Source: Firmicutes bacterium UBA1065 (lineage in GTDB: Bacteria > Bacillota > Clostridia > Tissierellales > Sedimentibacteraceae). Taken from it: a DNA stretch of 8,564 nt. Location of the stretch: the NCBI GenBank assembly GCA_002316225.1, contig DCDC01000176.1, positions 1-8,564 on the forward strand, written 5' to 3'. Both the position numbers and the translations under genes were made by a program. Below, in pieces: positions 1-5,484 of this stretch; within the stretch, counting starts at the first letter, position 1; the number at the start of each line of letters is the position of its first letter. A model generated the notes under the pieces. The model was not told the DNA's origin and did no database searches. It saw only the letters and a list, made by a program, of their open reading frames with translations.

Positions 1-19
1 CATATATTCTATACCCCCA

Positions 20-56
20 ACACTTCAAGGGAAGTGTGTAACTGATTTTTAGTTAC
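20..56. other. two adjacent small hairpins at window start
   Basis: Two perfect stem-loops lie head to tail: ACACTTC/GAAGTGT (20-26 with 31-37, 4-nt loop) and GTAACT/AGTTAC (38-43 with 51-56, 7-nt loop holding five Ts). They may be the 3' end of an upstream transcript or the edge of an element lying outside the window. No T-run directly follows either stem, so I do not call a terminator. Confidence 0.35.
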
Positions 57-128
57 TGACGAATTATAGCACGGCACTTTTAGTAATGAAACCCTCAATT
101 ATTTGTTCAAATGGTAAATGTAACAAAT

Positions 129-176
129 ATATTACACAATTATGAACTATAAGTCATATATTACAAACATATTACA
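129..176 (+). repeat. three ATATTACA direct repeats upstream of the flavin reductase promoter
   Basis: ATATTACA occurs at 129-136, 158-165 and 169-176. The last two are 11 bp apart, about one helical turn, and a TGTAAC in the opposite orientation sits at 118-123. The DNA is very AT-rich, so chance is a real possibility. The position just upstream of a promoter leaves room for a regulator-binding role, which is inference only. Confidence 0.3.
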
Positions 177-224
177 ATATATAAACAAAATTATGTCATT
201 GCAGGCAAATATTGCGACTCCTTA

Positions 225-254
225 TTGTATATAAATGTTTTGATATGATATAAT
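225..254 (+). promoter_or_regulatory. predicted promoter of the flavin reductase-family gene
   Basis: The -35 is TTGTAT (225-230) and the -10 is TATAAT (249-254), with an 18-bp spacer. TGA directly before the -10 makes it an extended -10. It lies about 75 bp upstream of the start codon. The remainder of 1-327 holds only the hairpins and ATATTACA repeats described separately. Confidence 0.6.
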
Positions 255-327
255 TAATAAGGGAATGAATGAGTATCGATTGCAGAAATTTCATTATGCA
301 TAATAAAAAAAGAAAAGGAGATATTCT

Positions 328-837
328 ATGGTTAATTACAAAGAAATAAAACCTGAACAACTGGACAAAAATATTTTTCAACTGATTAATGACGGCTGGA
401 TGCTGATTACAGCAAAAAAAGACGATAAAATAAACACCATGACCGCATCCTGGGGCGGGTTCGGAATCATGTGGAACAAAAAGGTTGCCTATACGGTGAT
501 CAGACCCCAAAGGTATACAAAAGAATTTGTCGATGGCTCAGACACCTATTCCTTGTGTTTCTTCGACAAGGAATACAAAAAAACCTTGTCTTATTTAGGC
601 TCTGTTTCTGGCAGGAATGAAGACAAGATAGCAAAAAGCAATTTGACGGTAAATTATATAAATGGGATACCCTGTTTTGAAGAAGCCTACATGGTTATTG
701 TTTGCAGGAAATTATATGCCCAGGAATTCAAGCCCGAGTGCTTTATCATCAAAGACCTGGACAGTGAATACTATCCTAAAAAGGACCACCATACCTTGTA
801 TATATCCGAAATAGAAAAGATCTACATAAAAAAATAA
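328..837 (+). CDS. flavin reductase-family (FMN-binding split-barrel) protein
   Basis: A 169-residue cytosolic protein that resembles the flavin reductase-like domain family. Family members bind FMN and often reduce flavin with NAD(P)H, or act as small flavoproteins. Visible support is the N-terminal strand pattern ending in NTMTASWGG (residues 36-44), which matches the family's flavin-contacting 'TAS' region, then a hydrophobic strand, R59-P-Q-R-Y-T (59-64), and a SLCFF strand leading to KKTLSYLGSVSGR (residues 84-96). Length fits the family (about 150-200 residues). The start is supported by AAGGAG at 315-320, seven bases before ATG. It appears monocistronic, with its own promoter and a palindromic repeat directly downstream. 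Its electron donor and acceptor cannot be told from sequence. No rubredoxin or ferredoxin neighbour hints at a partner. Confidence 0.8.
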   Translation: MVNYKEIKPEQLDKNIFQLINDGWMLITAKKDDKINTMTASWGGFGIMWNKKVAYTVIRPQRYTKEFVDGSDTYSLCFFDKEYKKTLSYLGSVSGRNEDKIAKSNLTVNYINGIPCFEEAYMVIVCRKLYAQEFKPECFIIKDLDSEYYPKKDHHTLYISEIEKIYIKK

Positions 838-853
838 GATAGTGTACCCAAAG

Positions 854-989
854 TGTCATCCTGAGGATTTAGCCCGAAGGATCTTTTGAGATCCTTCGCT
901 GGCGCTCAGGATGACATATAATCCTTGCAAAGCTCAGGATGAAACATAGATTCTTGGCTTAAGCCCAGGATGGCATAAAGCGGTTTGTA
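854..989. repeat. dispersed palindromic repeat, locus 1 (full palindrome plus degenerate copies)
   Basis: The core is an inverted repeat, 854-916: the left arm starts TGTCATCCTGAG and ends GAAGGATCT, and the right arm runs GAGATCCTTCGCT to CTCAGGATGACA. It is followed by degraded same-orientation units (GCTCAGGATGAAACAT about 932-947; GATTCTTGG to CCCAGGATGGCAT about 949-976). The locus ends in GGTTTGTA at 982-989, a tail shared with the locus at 6444-6535. It fills the gap between the convergent flavin reductase and traX-like genes. The long palindrome could fold in RNA from either strand, but no T-run marks it as a standard terminator. Confidence 0.85.
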
Positions 990-1010
990 CATTGTGATAC
1001 TCAGCGAAAA

Positions 1011-1658
1011 CTAAGAAAAGTTTTTTACAAAATAGAACAATAGCAAATGCAAGGGGTAGGCTATATAAAAACTAATTTGCAGGATTTTGTTCTTCCATCC
1101 TTGTTTATCGTTATAGAAGGATATGGGGACTAAGGCAAGGAGGGAGAACTGCTGAATCACGGCCGTCGAGTTTATTGCAAGCATTGTTAATGCCAAAAGA
1201 GGGAATTTTCTCTGTTTTGGCATATTTTTTATGTAGTAAAATGCCAGTATATAAATAATGCCTATGAACTGATAATCCGTTTTAAGCAAGGTTGCCAAAG
1301 CGGCAGCCAGAAATATTATCAAGGCCTTGTTCATAGATTCAGCTTTTTTATCTATTAAGTATATGGTTGTTAAACCTATGAAGAGGGTAAAAAATATGTT
1401 TTGGTGCTCAAAACCTACTTTACCGAAAAAGGCCAGATCAAAAGGTATTTCCGAAATAAAGGCAAATAATAAGAGCCTTGTTCCGTATTTTTTTACATCA
1501 CTCGTGTGAAAATATCCTTCAACCAATAAAAAAAAATAGATTGGGAAGGCGAGTCTTCCGATTATCCTGTAAAGTATTACATTACTTTGAAAAATTGCCC
1601 CGTAATGGTCGATTATCATTGTAATTAGGGCTATAATTTTTAAGACTAAACCGCTCAT
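1011..1658 (-). CDS. TraX-family integral membrane protein
   Basis: A 215-residue, very hydrophobic protein with about six to seven predicted membrane segments. Features that recall the TraX family are the first helix ending in IIDHYG (residues 15-20), RIIGRLAFPIYFFLLVEGY (31-49), a SEIPFDL segment (69-75), QNIFFTLFIG (86-95) and a C-terminal YPLHLLLFYF (201-210). The founding member acetylates F-pilin. Chromosomal homologues are common in Firmicutes and most have no known substrate, so conjugation need not be implied, and no transfer gene is nearby. An in-frame ATG at 1745 would add 29 residues, but those read straight through a dispersed repeat (SHPERSEGSQ). ATG 1658 has GGAG five bases upstream and starts directly before the first helix, so I prefer it. 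The gene has its own promoter (1779-1806). Confidence 0.8.
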   Translation of the reverse strand: MSGLVLKIIALITMIIDHYGAIFQSNVILYRIIGRLAFPIYFFLLVEGYFHTSDVKKYGTRLLLFAFISEIPFDLAFFGKVGFEHQNIFFTLFIGLTTIYLIDKKAESMNKALIIFLAAALATLLKTDYQFIGIIYILAFYYIKNMPKQRKFPLLALTMLAINSTAVIQQFSLLALVPISFYNDKQGWKNKILQISFYIAYPLHLLLFYFVKNFS

Positions 1659-1663
1659 ATTAA

Positions 1664-1667
1664 CTCC
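1664..1667 (-). promoter_or_regulatory. ribosome binding site fixing the traX-like start
   Basis: On the minus strand TTGGAG is followed by TTAAT and ATG (1658-1656), a five-base gap from GGAG. The alternative upstream ATGs at 1676 and 1745 lack a comparable site, so this decides the start. Confidence 0.7.
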
Positions 1668-1683
1668 AATAGACATATTTTTT

Positions 1684-1764
1684 TGAGATCCTTCGCTTCG
1701 CTCAGGATGACTTAGGGTATAAGTATGACGCTGAAATTCTTCCAAAAGTTCAGGACGACATAAA
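1684..1764. repeat. dispersed palindromic repeat, locus 2 (in the traX leader)
   Basis: One good unit, GAGATCCTTCGCTTCGCTCAGGATGAC (about 1685-1711), is followed by a degraded same-orientation unit, GAAATTCTTCC to GTTCAGGACGACATA (about 1734-1763). Both lie between the predicted traX promoter and its ribosome binding site, so they would be transcribed as part of the 5' leader. Unlike loci 1 and 4, the two units are direct, not inverted. Confidence 0.8.
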
Positions 1765-1778
1765 ATTTTGCTGTTTTA

Positions 1779-1806
1779 ATTATATCATTGTCATCAATTA
1801 ATTCAA
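1779..1806 (-). promoter_or_regulatory. predicted traX promoter
   Basis: Read on the minus strand: -35 TTGAAT (1806-1801), a 16-bp spacer, and -10 TATAAT (1784-1779) preceded by TGA (extended -10). It starts right at the edge of the trxA terminator and implies a leader of about 115 nt. The block ATGATATAATTAA is shared with the promoter near base 254. Confidence 0.5.
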
Positions 1807-1838
1807 TAAAAAAAGGCAGTGGGTATTCTGCCTTTTTA
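1807..1838 (-). terminator. trxA intrinsic terminator (bidirectional form)
   Basis: The stem is AAAAAGGCAG (1810-1819) with CTGCCTTTTT (1828-1837) and an 8-nt loop. On the minus strand the GC-containing stem is followed by TTTTTTTATT. It lies about 75 bases past the trxA stop and separates trxA from the traX-like gene. The + strand also carries a T-run, so it could stop transcripts from either side. Confidence 0.8.
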
Positions 1839-1909
1839 TTGGAGGTTCAATGTTTATCAGGTTTTATGGTTACAATTAATGGTTTGGGTATATATTAGGA
1901 GAGTAAATA

Positions 1910-2221
1910 TTATGAAGCCAACATTTGCAGTATTGAAGCTTTTGGCCTAACTCCCACCATTTTGCTGACGATTTTTCCTTCCTTCATGGCCACCAAGGTG
2001 GGTATGGTCATGATTCCGAATGCCGATGCCAATTCCGGCTGTTCATCCACATTTACTTTTCCTATTTTTGCATCTCTTACTTCACTTGCTATTTCATCTA
2101 TTATCGGTGATATCATCCTGCAGGGTCCGCACCAGGCTGCCCAGAAATCCAAAAGTACAGGCTTATCTGATTTTAATACTTCTTGCTCGAAATTGTCCCT
2201 TGTGATATTGACTATATTCAT
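1910..2221 (-). CDS. trxA: thioredoxin
   Basis: A 103-residue single-domain thioredoxin, the cytosolic dithiol reductant for ribonucleotide reductase, peroxidases and similar targets. The active site WCGPC is at residues 30-34, preceded by the buried Asp of LLDFWA (D25). The cis-proline loop TIPT is at 72-75. Length matches classical thioredoxins (about 105). The ATG at 2236 overlaps the Shine-Dalgarno sequence itself (ATGGGAGG). The ATG at 2221 has GGGAGG seven bases upstream, so it is taken as the start. The gene is monocistronic with its own terminator. No thioredoxin reductase gene adjoins it, unlike the frequent trxB-trxA pairs of clostridia. I see no convincing promoter in 2222-2296; a dispersed repeat begins directly upstream. 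Confidence 0.95.
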   Translation of the reverse strand: MNIVNITRDNFEQEVLKSDKPVLLDFWAAWCGPCRMISPIIDEIASEVRDAKIGKVNVDEQPELASAFGIMTIPTLVAMKEGKIVSKMVGVRPKASILQMLAS

Positions 2222-2228
2222 GTTCAAT

Positions 2229-2234
2229 CCTCCC
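2229..2234 (-). promoter_or_regulatory. ribosome binding site fixing the trxA start
   Basis: GGGAGG on the minus strand lies seven bases before ATG 2221. A more upstream in-frame ATG (2236-2234) runs into this site and so is unlikely to be used. Confidence 0.8.
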
Positions 2235-2296
2235 ATATTTTATTATGCTAATATTTTACTGCTTTTTAACATCATTACTGTGACTAAGTTACAAAT

Positions 2297-2400
2297 GGGA
2301 TTCTTCGGGCTAAAGTCCTCAGGATGACAGACCAACTGTCATCCTGAGCGAGGCGAAGGATCTCATGGGATTCTTCGAGTTAAAGCTCTCAGAATGACAT
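2297..2400. repeat. dispersed palindromic repeat, locus 3 (three units)
   Basis: Three units alternate in orientation: GGGATTCTTCGGGC to CCTCAGGATGACAG (2297-2330), the inverted TGTCATCCTGAGCG to GAAGGATCTC (2338-2364), and GGGATTCTTCGAGT to CTCAGAATGACAT (2367-2400). The first and third are near-copies in the same direction, so the middle unit can pair with either. This fills most of the gap between divergent trxA and the acidic orphan gene. The rest (2401-2522) is AT-rich leader DNA. Confidence 0.85.
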
Positions 2401-2427
2401 TTTGCGGGTTATTTAAAAAAAGACTCT

Positions 2428-2436
2428 TGTTATACT
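2428..2436 (+). promoter_or_regulatory. possible extended -10 for the acidic orphan gene
   Basis: TGTTATACT gives an extended -10 (TATACT, 2431-2436) with no good -35. A second TATAAT at 2454-2459 is an alternative, also without a well-spaced -35. Promoter assignment here is weak. Confidence 0.3.
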
Positions 2437-2522
2437 ATCAAGTCACAATTTTTTATAATTTATCATGATATGAATCAATCATCTTTTGGGCATACTAATA
2501 AAAAAGGACGGAGAATGAAGCA

Positions 2523-2819
2523 ATGAAATTATTTTTGGACACTGATAAGGGTTTAATTCCCCTTGATAAAGAAATTGTTGAAAAGTATAAATTGGTAGAA
2601 GGAAGGAAATCTCCCTTCACCCGCTATTATGTTGTTGGAGAAGAAGGTAGAGGAAAATTCAACCCGGAAAAGGAAACATCAAGTCCAGACCCGGATGAAA
2701 TGCCTGCCGGAGAAGGGGCAGAAGATGATGAAATCGTAGAATTCTCAGATACGGGAGCAATTCTTTCCCAATCGGAAATCATCGATTTTTCTCATGGAAC
2801 AGATTCCGAGGAACCATAA
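2523..2819 (+). CDS. small acidic protein of unknown function
   Basis: I do not recognise this 98-residue protein. It has two parts. The N-terminal half (1-50) holds all 11 Lys/Arg residues and could be a small fold (hydrophobic LIPLDKEIVEKYKLVEG, then FTRYYVVGEEG). The C-terminal half (51-98) has 16 Asp/Glu, no Lys/Arg, and a Pro/Ser/Asp/Gly-rich start that looks disordered. A short motif recurs near the end: EIVEFSDTG (70-78) and EIIDFSHGT (85-93). There is no signal peptide, membrane segment or cysteine. GGAG at 2510-2513, nine bases before ATG, supports translation. The gene lies alone between the divergent trxA and the metal operon. A 9-bp AT-only stem-loop (2820-2844) after its stop is too weak to call a terminator. 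Confidence 0.7.
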   Translation: MKLFLDTDKGLIPLDKEIVEKYKLVEGRKSPFTRYYVVGEEGRGKFNPEKETSSPDPDEMPAGEGAEDDEIVEFSDTGAILSQSEIIDFSHGTDSEEP

Positions 2820-2845
2820 ATTTTTTTATATTCTTTAAAAAAATA

Positions 2846-2880
2846 TTGACAGTTGAGCAACCATTCAACTATAATATAAT
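2846..2880 (+). promoter_or_regulatory. metal-resistance operon promoter
   Basis: A perfect -35, TTGACA (2846-2851), is followed by TATAAT at 2870-2875 (18-bp spacer) and an overlapping TATAAT at 2875-2880. One operator half fills the spacer, and the other begins 6 bp after the second -10. A bound repressor would therefore exclude RNA polymerase. Confidence 0.85.
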
Positions 2881-2905
2881 CAAACAGTTGAATGGTTGCT
2901 CAACT
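2851..2905. promoter_or_regulatory. double operator for the CadC-like repressor
   Basis: AGTTGAGCAACCATTCAACT (2851-2870) is repeated as its exact reverse complement at 2886-2905, giving a perfect 20-bp inverted repeat with a 15-bp centre. Each 20-mer is itself an imperfect palindrome (AGTTGA...TCAACT). Its core, TGA-N8-TCA, has the layout of ArsR/SmtB-family operators. The two sites are 35 bp apart centre to centre. Repressor identity is inferred from the adjacent gene. Confidence 0.85.
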
Positions 2906-2921
2906 ATTATAGGAGGTAAAA

Positions 2922-3308
2922 ATGGCTGCAAAAGAAGATTTATTCTGTGATTGCGAAGTCATACATGGAGATATTGTAGATGCAGTTAAACAGAGGATGC
3001 CTGATGAGGAAGATATCTATGATTTGTCGGATTTTTTCAAGGTCCTGGGGGACAGCACAAGAATGAGGATAATATGGGCCCTGGACGAAAGCGAAATGTG
3101 CGTGTGCGACATTGCGGTTTTGCTCAACATGACCAAATCGGCCATTTCCCACCAGCTGCGGGCATTAAGAAACGCAAATCTGGTTAAATTCAGGAGGGAA
3201 GGAAAAACAGTATATTACTCCCTCAAGGACGACCATGTAAGGGATATTTTCGAAATAGGCATGGAGCATATCAAAGAAAAATACAACAAGACCAAACAAA
3301 AGAAATAA
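2922..3308 (+). CDS. cadC: CadC-like ArsR/SmtB-family metal-sensing repressor
   Basis: A 128-residue winged-helix repressor that, by family, releases DNA when Cd, Pb or Zn binds. The winged helix-turn-helix spans about residues 36-101, with SAISHQLRAL (73-82) as recognition helix and REGKTVYYSL (92-101) as wing. Metal ligands fit staphylococcal CadC: cysteines at C60 and C62 (MCVCD) and an N-terminal pair C9/C11 for the alpha3N site. D103, H105, H116 and E119 match the second, alpha5 zinc site. The N-terminal pair is spaced CxC, whereas I recall C7/C11 in CadC, so geometry may differ. AGGAGG at 2911-2916 precedes ATG by five bases. It is the first gene of the operon, directly after a double operator, so it is likely autoregulated. 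Confidence 0.93.
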   Translation: MAAKEDLFCDCEVIHGDIVDAVKQRMPDEEDIYDLSDFFKVLGDSTRMRIIWALDESEMCVCDIAVLLNMTKSAISHQLRALRNANLVKFRREGKTVYYSLKDDHVRDIFEIGMEHIKEKYNKTKQKK

Positions 3309-3344
3309 TGCAAATATCGTTCTGGGAGACAGATGGAGGAAGAT

Positions 3345-3566
3345 ATGAAAAAGACTTACAGGTTAAAAGGGTTGGATTGTGCCAACTGCTTGGAAAAGAT
3401 GGAAAGAAAAATCAGCAAACTTAAAGGAGTTAAGAATGTTACGTCAAACTTCTTTACCGAAAAGATGGTAATTGAAGCTGATGATGTTTTTATGGCCGAA
3501 ATAGAGGAAGAGGCAGCAAAGATAATAAAAAAACATGAGCCCCAGGTAGTATTTGAAGAGGTATAA
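3345..3566 (+). CDS. stand-alone heavy-metal-associated (HMA) domain protein
   Basis: A 73-residue single HMA domain of ferredoxin-like fold. The metal-binding loop GLDCANC is at residues 9-15 (C12, C15). The Asp before the first Cys is typical of Zn/Cd/Pb-type domains such as that of ZntA, rather than the GMTCxxC of copper chaperones. It probably supplies the N-terminal metal-binding function that the ATPase encoded 12 bp downstream lacks, as a separate subunit or chaperone. Two starts are possible. ATG 3333 has GGGAG only four bases away. ATG 3345 has GGAGG five bases away and gives the usual MKKTYRLKG beginning, so I chose it; the longer form would add four residues. It lies 36 bp after cadC. 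Confidence 0.88.
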   Translation: MKKTYRLKGLDCANCLEKMERKISKLKGVKNVTSNFFTEKMVIEADDVFMAEIEEEAAKIIKKHEPQVVFEEV

Positions 3567-3578
3567 GGGGAGAAGTCA

Positions 3579-5426
3579 ATGAAGAAATTAATGGTACGCT
3601 TAATAGTCAGTGCAGTATTTTTTGCTTCTGCATTTATGATAAATAACAGTCAGATAAAACTAATAATGTATGCAATCAGTTATGTGATTGCCGGCGGTGA
3701 TGTGGTTAAAAGGGCTCTTGACAATATAAAAGAGGGAGAAGTTTTTGATGAAAACTTTTTGATGTCCCTTGCTTCAATCGGAGCATTTTTAATAGGAGAA
3801 GCTCCCGAGGGTGTTGCAGTAATGCTCTTTTACCAGCTTGGTGAAATGTTTCAAAGCTATGCTGTGGGACAATCCCGAAAATCAATTTCAAATTTGATGG
3901 ATATAAGGCCTGACTATGCTAACCTGTTAAGGGACGGAGAAATAGTCACCCTATCCCCCGAAGAAGTTCAAATTGGCGATATTATACAGATAAAGGCAGG
4001 GGAGAAGATCCCCTTGGACAGCATTGTGACAGAAGGAAATTCAATGCTTGACACTTCAGCTCTAACGGGTGAATCTCTTCCCAGGGAAGTAACGGTTGGA
4101 AGTGAGCTTTTAAGCGGCTGCATTAATATGAGCGGTTTACTCTATGCTAAGGTAACCAGGCCTTACAATGAATCCACGGTGAATAAAATTTTGGAATTGG
4201 TGGAAAACGCAAGCAGCAGGAAATCCAAATCAGAAAAATTCATAACAAAATTTGCAAGGTATTACACACCTACTGTGGTTGCAATCGCCGCTCTTCTTGC
4301 TTTTATTCCCCCCCTTGTCATAAAGGATGCAACCTTTAGTGAATGGATTTACAGGTCACTGGCATTTTTGGTTGTATCCTGTCCATGCGCTTTGGTGATT
4401 TCAGTTCCCTTGAGCTTCTTCGGAGGGATAGGGGGAGCATCAAAAAACGGAATTCTTGTAAAAGGGGGCAACTTTTTGGAAGCCATGGCCAAAACTGAAA
4501 CGGTTGTATTTGATAAAACGGGGACCTTAACCAAGGGTGTTTTCAAGGTGCAGAAAATACATTCCGTGAAGGATGATCCCCGGGAATTGCTGAAACTTGC
4601 CGCCTATGCCGAGAATTACTCCAACCACCCCATTTCCCTTTCCTTAAAGGAGGCCTATAAGGAAGAGATAGACAGCCATAAGATATCTGATGTGGAAGAA
4701 ATCCCGGGACATGGAATTTCTGCCCTTGTTGAGAATGTAAGGGTTTTGGCCGGAAATGACAAATTGATGGAGATGTTCGGTATTCCATACGACAAAGAAA
4801 CATCCGGGGGAACCGTGGTTCATGTTGCTGCGGACGGTCAATACGCAGGATATATATTGATTGCGGACCAGACAAAGGAGGATGCTGCCCAAGCCGTCAG
4901 AGCTTTAAAAGACCAGAATATCAAAGACATAGTGATGCTGACGGGAGACTCCGAGTCAGCAGGCATTACTACAGCTAAAGAATTAGGTATAAATAAAGTT
5001 TATGCCCGCTTGTTACCTGCAGACAAGGTTGAAAAGGTGGAAGAATTGATTTCTCAAAAATCAGGAAAGAGTGTTCTGATGTTTGCAGGGGACGGCATAA
5101 ATGACGCTCCCGTATTGGCAAGGGCTGATGTTGGTGTTGCAATGGGAGGGCTTGGGTCCGATGCCGCAATTGAGGCTGCGGATGTGGTAATCATGACCGA
5201 TGAGCCCTCTAAGATACCGGCAGCAATCAAGATTTCAAAGAATACCATAAAAATTGCCTACCAGAACATCATATTTGCCATTTCGGTGAAAGTGTTAATA
5301 TTAATCCTCAGCACCTTTGGCCTCACCAGCTTATGGGCTGCCGTGTTTGCTGATGTGGGTGTGGCCTTCATAGCGGTATTGAATGCCATGAGGGCTTTGA
5401 CCTACAAACCCCTCCCCTTGTCATGA
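3579..5426 (+). CDS. cadA: P1B-type Zn2+/Cd2+/Pb2+-exporting ATPase without N-terminal HMA domain
   Basis: A 615-residue inner-membrane pump exporting soft divalent metals at the expense of ATP. In order: membrane helices at about 5-40, then 62-95 (LFYQLGE, 83-89), the actuator TGES (163-166), the CPC metal site in SCPCAL (267-272), the phosphorylated Asp in DKTGT (D312), the HP motif (H350-P351), TGD (455-457), GDGINDAP (504-511), and two C-terminal helices. K571 and D592 (in FADVGV) match the Lys and Asp of the last two helices that mark the Zn/Cd/Pb group (ZntA-like) rather than copper pumps. S. aureus CadA is about 727 residues. The missing part equals the HMA domain, which is here encoded by the preceding gene. 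GGGGAG lies six bases before ATG. It is the third gene of the repressor-controlled operon; no terminator follows, and the ptb promoter overlaps its stop. Confidence 0.95.
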   Translation: MKKLMVRLIVSAVFFASAFMINNSQIKLIMYAISYVIAGGDVVKRALDNIKEGEVFDENFLMSLASIGAFLIGEAPEGVAVMLFYQLGEMFQSYAVGQSRKSISNLMDIRPDYANLLRDGEIVTLSPEEVQIGDIIQIKAGEKIPLDSIVTEGNSMLDTSALTGESLPREVTVGSELLSGCINMSGLLYAKVTRPYNESTVNKILELVENASSRKSKSEKFITKFARYYTPTVVAIAALLAFIPPLVIKDATFSEWIYRSLAFLVVSCPCALVISVPLSFFGGIGGASKNGILVKGGNFLEAMAKTETVVFDKTGTLTKGVFKVQKIHSVKDDPRELLKLAAYAENYSNHPISLSLKEAYKEEIDSHKISDVEEIPGHGISALVENVRVLAGNDKLMEMFGIPYDKETSGGTVVHVAADGQYAGYILIADQTKEDAAQAVRALKDQNIKDIVMLTGDSESAGITTAKELGINKVYARLLPADKVEKVEELISQKSGKSVLMFAGDGINDAPVLARADVGVAMGGLGSDAAIEAADVVIMTDEPSKIPAAIKISKNTIKIAYQNIIFAISVKVLILILSTFGLTSLWAAVFADVGVAFIAVLNAMRALTYKPLPLS

Positions 5427-5446
5427 AAGGGAAATGATGGTATAAT
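5418..5446 (+). promoter_or_regulatory. ptb promoter overlapping the end of cadA
   Basis: The -35 TTGTCA (5418-5423) is exactly the last two codons of cadA (Leu-Ser). After a 17-bp spacer comes TATAAT (5441-5446), preceded by TGG (extended -10). Box quality and spacing are good. It sits about 38 bp before the ptb start. Confidence 0.75.
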
Positions 5447-5484
5447 AAATCATTCTTATATCTTCATATTTGGGGAGGTTTCTG

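Noticed and set aside
854..916. Palindrome as an intrinsic terminator for the flavin reductase or traX-like gene
   Set aside because: The inverted repeat is long enough to fold, but neither strand has a T-run directly after it; it is classed as a repeat.
1011..1658. TraX as a sign of a conjugative element
   Set aside because: Chromosomal TraX-family proteins are common in Firmicutes, and no relaxase, coupling protein, integrase or attachment site is visible.
1659..1745. A 29-residue N-terminal extension of the traX-like protein
   Set aside because: It translates a dispersed repeat (SHPERSEGSQ), has no ribosome binding site, and a good GGAG lies before the internal ATG at 1658.
2820..2844. 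9-bp AT-only inverted repeat after the acidic orphan gene as a terminator
   Set aside because: The stem contains no GC pair and the downstream bases are the -35 region of the metal-operon promoter, so it is too weak to call.
2886..2905. Riboswitch or attenuator in the cadC leader
   Set aside because: The inverted repeat is better explained as repressor operators, since each arm is a palindrome of ArsR/SmtB type overlapping the promoter.
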